Assembly (NCBI RefSeq): GCF_047634455.1
Contig: NZ_JBLIAI010000001.1
Coordinates: forward strand, 117,900-181,899
Source: Maritalea sp047634455
Lineage (GTDB): Bacteria; Pseudomonadota; Alphaproteobacteria; Rhizobiales; Devosiaceae
DNA: 64,000 nt
Reading direction: 5' to 3'
Of the stretch, positions 49,505 to 58,447 are shown piece by piece. Every line of letters starts with the position of its first letter. The first letter of the stretch is position 1. The translations under genes and the position numbers were made by a program. A model generated the notes under the pieces. That model was not told the DNA's origin and did not search any database. It saw nothing but the letters and a program-made list of their open reading frames with translations.

Positions 49505-49906
49505 TTAAGCGGTAGCGCGTTCGTGAGCTACTGCGTCAACTTCTTTGAGGTAACCAAGTGCGCCTTTTGCTGTTGCAACCAAAGCGGCAAAGCTTTCAGG
49601 GTTGCGCACTGCCAAATCGGCAAGCACTTTACGGTCCACCGCAACCTCAGCCTTGCTGAGGCCGTCGATAAATCGACCGTATGTTAGGCCGTGCTCACGC
49701 ACAGCAGCGTTGATCCGCTGGATCCACAAAGCACGGAAGTTCCGCTTTCTTGCTTTACGGTCGCGATATGCGTACTGACCAGCTTTTTCTACTGCCTGTT
49801 TAGCAATACGGATCGTATTTTTACGACGGCCGTAATAGCCTTTGGCAGCTTTTATTGTTTTTTTATGACGGGCGTGGGAGGTTACGCCTCTTTTTACACG
49901 TGACAT
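49505..49906 (-). CDS. rplT: 50S ribosomal protein L20
   Basis: This is a 133-residue L20 with the classic start MSRVKRGVTSHARHKKTIK and the GLTYGRFIDGLSKAEVAVDRKVLADLAV C-terminal domain that binds 23S rRNA. It forms an operon with rpmI, encoded 25 bases upstream. In many bacteria L20 represses its own operon by binding a leader; no such leader structure was checked here. Confidence 0.98.
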   Translation of the reverse strand: MSRVKRGVTSHARHKKTIKAAKGYYGRRKNTIRIAKQAVEKAGQYAYRDRKARKRNFRALWIQRINAAVREHGLTYGRFIDGLSKAEVAVDRKVLADLAVRNPESFAALVATAKGALGYLKEVDAVAHERATA

Positions 49907-49931
49907 GGATCTGTATCCTTAAAAGTCGTTA

Positions 49932-50129
49932 TTAGGCGTAAGGCATGAATTTTTTCACCGTACGTGCATCCTGTGCGCACATCGCACTGGTGCCACGATT
50001 TTGGCGAATATACTTGCCGTTATGGCTGATCAAACGGTGACGTTTGCCTGCTGCAGCTGCCATGACTTTACCAGTACCAGTCACTTTAAAGCGCTTTTTA
50101 GCGCCAGACTTTGTCTTTAGCTTGGGCAT
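49932..50129 (-). CDS. rpmI: 50S ribosomal protein L35
   Basis: This 65-residue L35 has the family sequence MPKLKTKSGAKKRFKVTGTG and RHRLISHNGKYIRQNRG. I use the internal ATG at 50129 because the longer frame adds a non-homologous 18-residue tail. It precedes rplT on the minus strand. Confidence 0.97.
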   Translation of the reverse strand: MPKLKTKSGAKKRFKVTGTGKVMAAAAGKRHRLISHNGKYIRQNRGTSAMCAQDARTVKKFMPYA

Positions 50130-50294
50130 TTTGCTCGTCCTTCTTGTTGCCGCAAGTCCGAAGACTATTGGCGGGTTCAGCATTCTGGATCAACTCGGCA
50201 TACCCTTCGGCCGGCCGACCCGCTTGAAGTTCAGGGTTATAATGCGACTAAACTCATTATGCAAGTCTTGAATCGGGGCCAAAACACCTGTGAA

Positions 50295-50630
50295 TTACGT
50301 GTCGTGTTGGTCGATCAAGATGTCATTTCCATCCGGGTCTTTAAAAGTCGCCATTTTTGGATAATCTTGACCCTCAAACACGCGTGAATATTCAATACCC
50401 AACTCATCCAGCTTTTTGTGGATCGGTTTAATGTCCTTGGGATTGAAGGTCATGATGTTGTCTTCAAACATACCTTGAAAAATGCCGATTCTTGCATCGC
50501 CTAGCGCAAGCACTAGCCAATTTTGTTCTTCAACGCCCGCCACAACCTCAAAGCCAAGGCTTTGATAAAACGCCTTGGATATCGCGATGTCTTTTACGTT
50601 CAAACTTACCGAAAATCGTCCAAGTTCCAT
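50295..50630 (-). CDS. VOC family protein
   Basis: This is a 111-residue VOC protein (MELGRFSVSLNVKDIAISKAFYQSLGFEV at the N-terminus, FKDPDGNDILID near the C-terminus). The expected metal ligands are weak: no histidine is visible in the first beta strand, so it may not be a metal enzyme. The start is the ATG with a GGAG 6 bases ahead; two upstream in-frame ATGs are less supported. It lies between infC and rpmI, where most bacteria have none or a different gene. Confidence 0.7.
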   Translation of the reverse strand: MELGRFSVSLNVKDIAISKAFYQSLGFEVVAGVEEQNWLVLALGDARIGIFQGMFEDNIMTFNPKDIKPIHKKLDELGIEYSRVFEGQDYPKMATFKDPDGNDILIDQHDT

Positions 50631-50675
50631 TATTTTCTCCATCTGAATATGCCTTAGCTGCACAATAGCACAACC

Positions 50676-50695
50676 AAAACGGGCCCGAAGGCCCG
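50676..50695 (-). terminator. rho-independent terminator after infC
   Basis: CGGGCC and GGCCCG form a 6-base GC stem with a CGAA (TTCG on the minus strand) tetraloop, followed on the minus strand by TTTTGG. It lies 28 bases past the infC stop and would uncouple infC from the VOC and rpmI genes. Confidence 0.85.
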
Positions 50696-50722
50696 CTCGA
50701 AATTCACATATGCAAGTGCTAC

Positions 50723-51268
50723 TTATTTTTGCGCAGTTGGTGATAAGATCATGATCATTTGGCGACCTTCGGTTTTTGGCTGCGCCTCAACCTTTGAAAT
50801 TTCTGTCACTTGATCACGCACTCTGTGCAGCAACTGGAGTCCAAGCTGTTGGTGAGCCATTTCACGGCCACGGAAACGCATGGTAACTTTAACTTTGTCG
50901 CCACCTTCCAAGAACTTCACGACGCTACGCATCTTGACTTCAAAGTCATGTGTATCCGTGTTCGGACGCATCTTGATTTCTTTGACCTCAATGATCTTTT
51001 GCTTCTTGCGCGCTTCGGCTGCCTTCTTTTGGGCGGCGTACTTATACTTTCCCAAGTCCAAGATTTTACAAACCGGCGGCTTCGCGTTTGGTGATATTTC
51101 CACCAAATCCAAACCAGCTTCGCGGGCGCGCTCCATCGCATCACGTGTACTCACGGTGCCGTGGTTGGTGCCTTCATCATCGATGAGCTGAACATCTGGG
51201 GAGGTAATTTCTCGATTTGAGCGCGGGCCATCTTTTTGGGGCTGCACGGGTCTTTGTGGACGACGAAT
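50723..51268 (-). CDS. infC: translation initiation factor IF-3, starting with ATT
   Basis: This 181-residue IF-3 has the N-domain (QLIDDEGTNHGTVSTRDAMERAREAGLDLVEISPNA) and C-domain (KVKVTMRFRGREMAHQQLG). Its true start is probably ATT at 51268. The family N-terminus IRRPQRP lies in frame there, and AAGGA (51278-51282) is 9 bases ahead. The first conventional start, GTG at 51247, has no ribosome-binding site and would remove seven residues. An AUU start makes infC translation sensitive to IF-3 level, a known autoregulatory feature of this gene. This gene is followed by a terminator. Confidence 0.93.
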   Translation of the reverse strand: MRRPQRPVQPQKDGPRSNREITSPDVQLIDDEGTNHGTVSTRDAMERAREAGLDLVEISPNAKPPVCKILDLGKYKYAAQKKAAEARKKQKIIEVKEIKMRPNTDTHDFEVKMRSVVKFLEGGDKVKVTMRFRGREMAHQQLGLQLLHRVRDQVTEISKVEAQPKTEGRQMIMILSPTAQK

Positions 51269-51277
51269 GGTGACTTT

Positions 51278-51282
51278 TCCTT
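51278..51282 (-). promoter_or_regulatory. ribosome-binding site that decides the ATT start of infC
   Basis: AAGGA on the minus strand lies 9 bases before ATT at 51268. No comparable purine run lies at the right distance from the downstream GTG, so this site fixes the AUU start. Confidence 0.7.
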
Positions 51283-51432
51283 CTTTTGTGAAACCAATGG
51301 TTATTACGGGCGTAAAATCTGGTCAAAACACTATAAAGTCAACAGCCAAACACCAGAATTGAGCGCGGATTGCGAAATAGTTGCTGCTCTTTTATCAAAT
51401 AAGTCAATTCAAATGAGATTCGGCGGTCAAAA

Positions 51433-52206
51433 GTGCAACTTCTCTCCAGAAAAATTAAACTCGGCTTGGGTAACTCCCGTAGAGAAATAGCGGTTTTGCA
51501 CCGAGAGGGCAACTCACCGGGGTTCTTTTGGCTCGGTGGCTACAATTCCGATATGCAGGGTTCCAAGGCAAATGCACTTGATGCGTTCGGGGCAAGCACC
51601 GGACTTAGTGTTACCCGGTTTGACTATATGGCGCACGGTCAATCGAGCGGTGATTTCATGCGTGCAACGATTAGCACTTGGCTAGAAGATGCCATTGCAG
51701 TTTTTGAAAGGTTCACCAACGGCCCACAAATTCTAGTTGGCTCGTCGATGGGGGGCTGGCTCGCTATGTTGCTCAACCGTCATCTACGGTCCAAGGGCAT
51801 TGCGACCGTGAAAGCCATGCTGCTGATTGCACCAGCCGTGGATATGACACGCGAATTGGTGCCAAAGCGGTTTACGGCTGAGCAGCTGACGACCATGAAA
51901 GAGACAGGGCACATCAAAGTGCCCAGTGCCTACTCGAAGGAGCCGTATATTTACACGCAAGCTCTAATTGATGACGGCGAACAACACCTGCTTTTAGGGC
52001 AACCGATTAAAACTGATTGCCCGGTTCACATCATCCAAGGTCAGCAAGACCCGGACGTGCCGCCAACGCATGCCCAGCGCTTACTTCAGCACTTAATCCT
52101 GAATGAAGCCTATTTAACCCTCATGCCGGATGGGGATCACCGGCTTTCTCGCCCACAAGATTTGGTAAAACTAACGGCGGTTCTCAACTCTCTTGTGCAA
52201 GAATAG
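51433..52206 (+). CDS. alpha/beta hydrolase
   Basis: This 257-residue hydrolase has FWLGGYNSDMQGSKA, the FDYMAHGQSSG motif, and nucleophile elbow VGSSMGGWLAMLL (serine at about residue 110). The acid D is in GQQDPDVPP and the histidine in DGDHRLSRP. The start is GTG; no clear ribosome-binding site is seen, and an internal ATG would delete the first strand. The 3' end overlaps the convergent epimerase gene by 23 bases. The substrate is not known. Confidence 0.83.
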   Translation: MQLLSRKIKLGLGNSRREIAVLHREGNSPGFFWLGGYNSDMQGSKANALDAFGASTGLSVTRFDYMAHGQSSGDFMRATISTWLEDAIAVFERFTNGPQILVGSSMGGWLAMLLNRHLRSKGIATVKAMLLIAPAVDMTRELVPKRFTAEQLTTMKETGHIKVPSAYSKEPYIYTQALIDDGEQHLLLGQPIKTDCPVHIIQGQQDPDVPPTHAQRLLQHLILNEAYLTLMPDGDHRLSRPQDLVKLTAVLNSLVQE

Positions 52207-53035
52207 ACGCAAGCCCTTCGCGATAGGTGGGGTGACGTAAGCTAATCCCTAAATCCTTCTTCAGCCTCGCGTTTCCGCACCTTTTATTATCGCCATAAAA
52301 TGAGCGTGCCATCGGTGTCATGTCCGCTGTCTCAATTGGTTCTTCGGGCGGAGGATCGATGCCAAGCATTTTGGCCGCATGTTCAATCACCAGATTTGGC
52401 GGTGCCGGTTCATTATCCGCACCATTAAATACGCCAACCGCCTTCAATTGCGCCGCTTTATTCACAATTTGGGCAATGTCTTCAACGTGGATACGGTTGA
52501 ACACCTGCCCAGATTTCACGATCCGGCGGGAAGCTCCGTTGCGTATTTTGTCAAAGGTTGAACGACCAGGCCCATAAATGCCGGCTAGACGAAAAATCGA
52601 AAACGGGACATTGTTGTCCTTCGCCAATTCAGACCATTTGTTTTCAGCTTCAACCCGCCATTGACCGCGTTTAGAAACGGGTTTGGGTGCGGTATTTTCA
52701 GAAATCCAAGCACCTTCAAAATCGCCGTAGACGCCGACCGTGGACAAATACCCAAGCCATTGAAGAGCGGCCGTACGCTCAAAAAACTCTGGTATTGCGT
52801 TGAGAACCGGATCGCCATCTGCTGAGGGCGATGCAGATATGACCACGTGCGTTGCAGTTGCAAGATGTAGGTTCAACTCGTCGGTTATGGCACCGTCAAA
52901 AATAACTGCGTCTATTCCCTGTGCTGCTAGAACTGATTGCTTTTCCGCACTACGTGTGGTGCCAACAACCGTTCCTGGCCATTCTTTGGCAATGGCAAGG
53001 CCAGAATAACCAATGCCGAAAATCAAGAGTTTCAT
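52184..53035 (-). CDS. SDR/NAD-dependent epimerase family protein (YeeZ-like)
   Basis: This 283-residue protein has MKLLIFGIGYSGLAIAKEWP, a Rossmann GxGYxG motif, then WLGYLSTVGVYGDFEGAWISE, FSIFRLAGIYGPGRS and RIHVEDIAQIV. The SDR YxxxK motif is replaced by the atypical set found in YeeZ-like proteins, so catalytic activity is uncertain. The ATG is preceded by AGGGGA; it overlaps the queG stop by 4 bases. Confidence 0.82.
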   Translation of the reverse strand: MKLLIFGIGYSGLAIAKEWPGTVVGTTRSAEKQSVLAAQGIDAVIFDGAITDELNLHLATATHVVISASPSADGDPVLNAIPEFFERTAALQWLGYLSTVGVYGDFEGAWISENTAPKPVSKRGQWRVEAENKWSELAKDNNVPFSIFRLAGIYGPGRSTFDKIRNGASRRIVKSGQVFNRIHVEDIAQIVNKAAQLKAVGVFNGADNEPAPPNLVIEHAAKMLGIDPPPEEPIETADMTPMARSFYGDNKRCGNARLKKDLGISLRHPTYREGLASILAQES

Positions 53036-54165
53036 TTCGCGTTCCCCTGCCACTCGGCAATAACAGATTCATCAGCTTCGGTGTTTACTGCCTGACCATA
53101 GCGGCTTGCCAATTCATCTTCTGAGAGGTGCTGCCTCAAGGCCCAAACCGCCGCACCTCGTACAATTGGATTTGGATCTGAAAGATGGTCTTCGATCTTA
53201 TCCACGACATCATGTCCATGGGCATTGCCCAGAGCGATCAGTACATTGCGCATAAATGCGTCTCGCCCAAGTCGCTTCACGGCAGACCCCGCAAAGAACG
53301 CTCGAAAAGTTGCATCATCAAACTTTGCAAGCTCTACCAAATTTGGCGCTCGTAAATCTGCGCGCATTTGCAATTTAGTATCCGCCGTGGTTTTTGCAAA
53401 CTTATTCCAGGGGCAAACCGCCAAACAATCATCGCATCCATAAATTCGGTTACCAATCGGCTTGCGAAACTCAACCGGGATCACCCCTTTAAACTCATTA
53501 GTGAGATAGGCGATACATTTTCGTGCGTCCAGCTTGTACGGTCCTGGGAACGCGTTGGTCGGGCAAACGTCAAGGCAGCGCGTACACGATCCGCAATGAT
53601 CTGTTTCGGCCTTATCCAATGGCAGTTCTGCATCGGTGAGAATGACCCCCAAAAACAACCAGCACCCTTCTTGCTTAGAGACAAGTACTGTGTGCTTACC
53701 CTGCCACCCGATGCCAGCTAGCTGTGCGAGCGGTTTTTCCATTAAGGGTGCTGTATCAACAAAGACCTTAACACCGCAGTCACCTTGTCGCGCCAACACG
53801 CCAGCCAGCTCTTTGAGTTTGCCTTTGATGATGTCGTGATAATCGCGGTTGCGCGCATAGGCCGAGACAATGGCTTTTTCGGTCTGGTCCAGCATATCCA
53901 TTGGGTTGCTGTCTGGCGTGTAGTTATAGGCCAAAACAATAGCTGATTTCGCTTCGTGCCAAAGGGATGTTGGCGCAAACCGCCTATCAAAGGTTTCCGC
54001 CATCCATTCCATGTCGCCGTGCCAATTTTGCTTGACGGCATTCGCCAAACGCTCCCGCCAGACATCCGGTGCCTTTGCGCTAGCGATTCCAAAATGTACA
54101 AAACCAAGTTTTTGCGCACGCTCCTTAAGATCGGTAATTATTTTGTGTTTTGCGGCAACGCTCAA
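53032..54165 (-). CDS. queG: epoxyqueuosine reductase
   Basis: This is a 377-residue QueG with a cobalamin-binding N-terminal region and a catalytic aspartate region in FVDTAPLMEKPLAQLAGIGWQGKHT. Two [4Fe-4S] motifs, CGSCTRCLDVCPTNAF and CDDCLAVCPWN, follow, and the C-terminus has HEAT-like repeats. It reduces epoxyqueuosine to queuosine in tRNA. It overlaps the GST gene upstream and the YeeZ-like gene downstream by 4 bases each, a tight operon. Confidence 0.96.
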   Translation of the reverse strand: MSVAAKHKIITDLKERAQKLGFVHFGIASAKAPDVWRERLANAVKQNWHGDMEWMAETFDRRFAPTSLWHEAKSAIVLAYNYTPDSNPMDMLDQTEKAIVSAYARNRDYHDIIKGKLKELAGVLARQGDCGVKVFVDTAPLMEKPLAQLAGIGWQGKHTVLVSKQEGCWLFLGVILTDAELPLDKAETDHCGSCTRCLDVCPTNAFPGPYKLDARKCIAYLTNEFKGVIPVEFRKPIGNRIYGCDDCLAVCPWNKFAKTTADTKLQMRADLRAPNLVELAKFDDATFRAFFAGSAVKRLGRDAFMRNVLIALGNAHGHDVVDKIEDHLSDPNPIVRGAAVWALRQHLSEDELASRYGQAVNTEADESVIAEWQGNAK

Positions 54166-54839
54166 AAATCAATATCCGCATAAGTAGACGACGCTGGCAT
54201 GCCAACGACCCGGTCCAGCAGCAATGAGCGAAACGCGGGGCGAGACTTTAACCGCTGATACCAGTCTTTCACCTCAGGAACAGTGGCCCATGGGACCTCT
54301 GACAAATAATCCAGTGATGACAATTGAGCGGCCAACGCAAAGTCGGCCATAGACATTTCATCGCCTGCCAACCAGCGGCGAGTTGCGAGCAAGTAATTGA
54401 AGTAGGATAAATGTTCGGTCAAGTTTGCACGCGCCGCCCGCAACACTGTCGTGTCAGGGGTGCCACCGGGTCTATCGTTCTTGATAAATTTCTCTTCAAT
54501 GATGTAGCGCGATACATCTTCTGAAAATTTATTGAGCGCCCAATCCACCAAACGACGTGTTTCAGCGCGCAAAACAGGTTCGGTTGGCAGCAATATGGGC
54601 TGTGTTCCAAACTGTTCTTCGACAAAATAAATCACAGCGCTGGCACCAACCAAGGTCAATTGGTCATCAATGTCCAACACCGGAACTTCTCCAGCCGGGC
54701 TGACATCAAGAAAGTCCTGTTCGCGTCGCCAAGCTTTGATATGCACCAGCTCAATCTCTTTGCCATATTCTGCACACATGAGCCGCACCAAGCGCGACGT
54801 TGGATCAAGCGTGTAATGCAGCAATTTTGGTACAAACAT
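54162..54839 (-). CDS. glutathione S-transferase family protein
   Basis: This 225-residue GST has a thioredoxin-like N-domain starting MFVPKLLHYTLDPTSRLVRLMCAEYG, with the cis-proline in SPAGEVPVL, and an all-helical C-domain with AGDEMSMADFALAAQLSSLDYL. The active-site residue is likely S or T in the TLDPTSR loop. It is the first gene of the operon with queG and the epimerase gene. Confidence 0.9.
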   Translation of the reverse strand: MFVPKLLHYTLDPTSRLVRLMCAEYGKEIELVHIKAWRREQDFLDVSPAGEVPVLDIDDQLTLVGASAVIYFVEEQFGTQPILLPTEPVLRAETRRLVDWALNKFSEDVSRYIIEEKFIKNDRPGGTPDTTVLRAARANLTEHLSYFNYLLATRRWLAGDEMSMADFALAAQLSSLDYLSEVPWATVPEVKDWYQRLKSRPAFRSLLLDRVVGMPASSTYADIDF

Positions 54840-54957
54840 TTTTTGATCCTTTTTTGGCTTTAACTCGTGATTGGCGCGCGCTAAGAATGGCGTTAGAAGA
54901 AAGCTAACATCTTAACGTTAATTTGCACCGAACTTTCACCACTTGATAGGAGAACTC

Positions 54958-55770
54958 ATGGCTGCCGATCAAGGCATTTTTGTGCCCCTGATACTTGGAA
55001 TTGTTGAAGGGTTAACAGAGTTTTTACCTGTTTCGTCCACCGCCCACATTTTATTGTTAGGTGATTGGCTAGGGTTTGAGAACCCGGGGCAGTCGTTTGA
55101 GGTGCTTATTCAACTCGGCGCCATATTGGCAATCGTAACGATTTATTTCAAAAAGCTGCTGGATTTGTTTCTTGATGCGTTGCGCGGCAAACCTTACGCC
55201 CTTCGCTTTGCTGGCGGTGTCCTGCTGGCGTCATTTCCCGCGGCACTGGCTGGCGTATTGATGCACGGCTACATCAAAACAGTTCTGTACAACGCGCCAC
55301 TCGTTATCAGCTCAATGTTGATCACCGGCGGCATCATATTGTTGATTGTCGACCGTATGAAGCTAGAGCCAAAATACACGGACATTTATGAGTTTCCGCT
55401 GCCTTTGTGTTTTGGCATAGGCATTTTTCAAATGCTCGCTTTGGTTCCAGGTGTTTCACGCTCCGGCGCGACCATTGTCGGTTCAATGTTGATGGGCACA
55501 GACAAACGCTCGGCCGCAGAATTCACGTTTTTCATTGCCTTGCCCATTATGACTGGGGCCTTTGGCTACGATCTATATAAAAACATAGATGTCATCACGC
55601 TGGATGCGGGACTTAACATTGCCGTTGGCTTTGCCGCTGCCTTTATTGTCGGTGCAGTGGTGGTGCGATACCTACTCGATTTCGTATCCAAATACGGGTT
55701 CGCGCTATTCGGCTGGTGGCGGATCATCGTTGGCGTTGTGGGGTTGTTTGCGTTCGGCCTTGTGGGCTAA
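54958..55770 (+). CDS. uppP: undecaprenyl-diphosphatase
   Basis: This 270-residue membrane enzyme has the two family motifs, EGLTEFLPVSSTAHI (about residues 17-31) and PGVSRSGATIVGSML (about 165-179), where E17, E21, S and R form the active site. It recycles the lipid carrier for peptidoglycan and other glycans. I start at the ATG with AGGAGA 6 bases ahead; a TTG 15 bases earlier is rejected. Confidence 0.95.
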   Translation: MAADQGIFVPLILGIVEGLTEFLPVSSTAHILLLGDWLGFENPGQSFEVLIQLGAILAIVTIYFKKLLDLFLDALRGKPYALRFAGGVLLASFPAALAGVLMHGYIKTVLYNAPLVISSMLITGGIILLIVDRMKLEPKYTDIYEFPLPLCFGIGIFQMLALVPGVSRSGATIVGSMLMGTDKRSAAEFTFFIALPIMTGAFGYDLYKNIDVITLDAGLNIAVGFAAAFIVGAVVVRYLLDFVSKYGFALFGWWRIIVGVVGLFAFGLVG

Positions 55771-55790
55771 AGCGCAAACCAAACCTCAGC

Positions 55791-56765
55791 CTAGTTCACG
55801 GTTGGCATGTTTTCTTCATATTGTCCGTTTTTCTTGAAACGCCACATATATGTCGGCAGGATTGCAGCCATGGTGGTAGGTTCAACACCAAAAGCACTCA
55901 AGGTCCGCTTTTGCTGTTTGGCTTCGTCAGACACCACATTATCATGTTGCAACAAGGTCACCTGATCAGCGGTGAGCCATGGGTTTGGTAATATTTGCAG
56001 CATCGAACCAATGAGCTTTGCAATTGGATTTGGCACGGGTAGCAACAGATTATTGCGGCCGGTTTCTATTAATAAACGTTCCATCAATTCACGCATGGTC
56101 TGAGTTTGCGGGCCGCCAATTTCGTAGATTTTTCCGCCCTTAACACCACCATTTGCCGCAACAGCAAATGCTTCAGCTACATCACCAACATAAATAGGCT
56201 GCATTTTGGTCTTGCCGCCGACAAGTGGAAGAATTGGTGACAAACGTGAAATCGCCCCAAACAGATTGAAAAACCCGTCGTCCAGCCCGAATATGACAGA
56301 TGGTCGAATGATAATTGCGTCGGGGAATTGTGTAAACACCGCTTCTTCGCCCAAGGCTTTCGAGCGCGCATAAGCACTTTGTGCCTGTTTATTTGCCCCA
56401 ATGGCCGACATGTGTACAAGCGTTTTAACGCCTGCGACCTTTGCCGCTTCAGCAACGTTCTTCGCGCCTACATTTTGAACTGTATCAAAACGTTGCTTGC
56501 CGCCTTCAGATAAAATGCCTGTGAGATTGATCACAATGTCCGAACCGCGTACCGCACGAATAACAGATTCTGGATACCGCACATTGGCTTGGATCGGCAG
56601 GATTTGCCCAACACCGCCAAGCGGCTTCACATCACCTGCTAGATCGGGCCGACGCACAGCAACTCGAATACGGTAGCCCTGTCTTGCAAGTTCTTGCACC
56701 ACTTGGCGCCCCACAAAACCTGAACCACCAAAAATTGTGATCAATTTGCCCGCATTGTCGCTCAT
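55791..56765 (-). CDS. complex I NDUFA9 subunit family protein
   Basis: This 324-residue extended SDR-like protein has TIFGGSGFVGRQVVQELARQGYRI (NADPH-binding), VINLTGILSEGG, and RPSVIFGLDDGFFNLF. These are typical of the NDUFA9/YbjT-like group in alphaproteobacteria. The YxxxK site is YARSK, which retains the catalytic pair. Bacterial members are probably assembly or accessory factors of respiratory complex I or lipid-related enzymes. It is convergent with uppP. Confidence 0.85.
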   Translation of the reverse strand: MSDNAGKLITIFGGSGFVGRQVVQELARQGYRIRVAVRRPDLAGDVKPLGGVGQILPIQANVRYPESVIRAVRGSDIVINLTGILSEGGKQRFDTVQNVGAKNVAEAAKVAGVKTLVHMSAIGANKQAQSAYARSKALGEEAVFTQFPDAIIIRPSVIFGLDDGFFNLFGAISRLSPILPLVGGKTKMQPIYVGDVAEAFAVAANGGVKGGKIYEIGGPQTQTMRELMERLLIETGRNNLLLPVPNPIAKLIGSMLQILPNPWLTADQVTLLQHDNVVSDEAKQQKRTLSAFGVEPTTMAAILPTYMWRFKKNGQYEENMPTVN

Positions 56766-56957
56766 GTTTTTGAACCTTTTAATCCATTGCGCGATTAAAC
56801 AAGTGAAGCCATGCTTCTATTGAGCCCTGTTTAGCTTGATCCTATTGGCTTTGTCGAGACTTGGGGGCGCGAATAATTGCCGCAAACGGGCGGGAAAATC
56901 TTTACAATCCACACAATTGACAAATCAGCTTGTGGTCCATAGAGCTTTTGCATAGTT

Positions 56958-57044
56958 GCCCTGGTGGCGGAATTGGTAGACGCGCTAGCTTCAGGTGCTA
57001 GTTTTCGCAAGGAAGTGGAAGTTCGAGTCTTCTCCAGGGCACCA
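56958..57044 (+). tRNA. tRNA-Leu (anticodon CAG)
   Basis: This is an 87-base class II tRNA. The acceptor stem GCCCTGG pairs with CCAGGGC, the D-arm contains AATTGGTAGA, and the anticodon stem-loop is CTAGC-TTCAGGT-GCTAG with anticodon CAG. It has a long variable arm, GTTCGAGTC in the T-arm, discriminator A and encoded CCA. It decodes CUG. No integrase or duplicated 3' end is nearby. Confidence 0.96.
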
Positions 57045-57088
57045 ACACTTCAAACACATATTGTGCTTTTTGACAGCTGCGCTTTGGC

Positions 57089-58447
57089 TTACCCGCTTAG
57101 CACCCGCGGCAACCAAAGCACCAATATTGGAAATACCAACAAGATCAACACCCGCAACAACTCTGCTAAGAAGAACGGCAAGACACCTTTAAACGTTTCG
57201 CTCATGGGTACATCGTCCGCGATTGAGGAAATGACAAAGACGTTCAGACCAACCGGTGGCGTAATGAGCCCCAGCTCCACAACAATCAGCGCCAAAAGTC
57301 CAAACCAAATCTTCAAATCATCGCTGCTCATGCCAAAGCCTGAGCCGAGCGCCAGTTGATTGTCACCACCATTGAGTTCCAGCAAAACCGGCCAAAAAAA
57401 CGGAATTGCCAAGAGGATCATCGATAAGGAATCCATCAAGCAGCCAAGGACAATCAGGCTCAAGAGTAAAATCGAAAGTACAACAAGCGGTGGCAATCCT
57501 GACGTTGCCATCCATTCGGCCATGGCTTGGGGTACACCGGCCCGTGACATGAATATCTTGAGCATTTCAGCGCCCAGCAAAATCAAATAGATCATACCGG
57601 TGGTTTTGGCGGTTTCTTCCAGCGCCTTGCGCATCTGGGTTCTGTCGAGCTTTTTACGGATTGTGCCGTAAATCCACACCAAAACCACGCCAACTGCCGC
57701 AGCGGGGGTTGGGTTGAACCACCCCACATACATCCCGCCGATCACCAACCCGAAAATCACCATAACAGGTGCGACGCCGACAGATGCCGCCATCCATTCT
57801 TGGCGCGAAACCTTACTGGCATGCGGGGCCGAGTTGGGGAACAGCCGCACATAAATGCTTATGGTCAAAATGAACAGCACGATGGCCAGAATGCCTGGCA
57901 ATAAAGCCGCCATAAACATGGTGACAATGTTTGCCTCGACAATAATCGAATAGATAATGAGAACGACCGAGGGTGGAATGAGAATTCCAAGCACCCCGCC
58001 GGCCGCCAAAGTGCCGGTGGCAAGAGCCCCAGAATATTTTTGTTTGCGCAATTCGGGCAACGCAACTTTACCCATGGTCGATGCGGTTGCCAAAGAAGAT
58101 CCGCACACGGCACCAAAGCCTGCACATGCAGCAATCGCCGCCATGGCCGAACCACCACGCAAATGCCCGAGCCAGGCCTTCGCCGCGCGAAACAAATCAT
58201 GGCTAAGTCCGGCGCGCGTTGCCAGCGCCCCCATCAAAACGAACATTGGCAAGACCGAAAGGTCGTAAATCGAGAATTGCCCATAGGCCAACGTTTTGAG
58301 TTGGCTCATAAATATGCCAGCGCCGTTCAGCAACGTGACACCAACCCCGCCAACTAAGATCATTGCGTAGGCAATTGGCATCCGCAGAACGATAAGACTG
58401 ATCAGGGCGCCTAAACCGGCAAAACCAATCAGAAGTGGATCAATCAT
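57089..58447 (-). CDS. dctM: TRAP transporter large permease (DctM family), second system
   Basis: This 452-residue membrane protein has about 12 helices. It carries CAGFGAVCGSSLATASTMGKVALPELRK, the LAAGGVLGILIPPSVVLIIYSI signature and LITPPVGLNVFVISSIA near the C-terminus. It partners with the DctQ gene whose stop it overlaps by 4 bases. No dctP gene is next to it; it lies just downstream of the hydantoinase gene, separated by a terminator, so the substrate may be a hydantoin or pyroglutamate-like compound. This is inference. Confidence 0.92.
   Translation of the reverse strand: MIDPLLIGFAGLGALISLIVLRMPIAYAMILVGGVGVTLLNGAGIFMSQLKTLAYGQFSIYDLSVLPMFVLMGALATRAGLSHDLFRAAKAWLGHLRGGSAMAAIAACAGFGAVCGSSLATASTMGKVALPELRKQKYSGALATGTLAAGGVLGILIPPSVVLIIYSIIVEANIVTMFMAALLPGILAIVLFILTISIYVRLFPNSAPHASKVSRQEWMAASVGVAPVMVIFGLVIGGMYVGWFNPTPAAAVGVVLVWIYGTIRKKLDRTQMRKALEETAKTTGMIYLILLGAEMLKIFMSRAGVPQAMAEWMATSGLPPLVVLSILLLSLIVLGCLMDSLSMILLAIPFFWPVLLELNGGDNQLALGSGFGMSSDDLKIWFGLLALIVVELGLITPPVGLNVFVISSIADDVPMSETFKGVLPFFLAELLRVLILLVFPILVLWLPRVLSG

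Noticed and set aside
56958..57044. tRNA-Leu as an attachment site for a genomic island carrying the hydantoinase locus
   Set aside because: No integrase and no duplicated tRNA end found in the window; the neighbouring genes look similar in composition to the rest.
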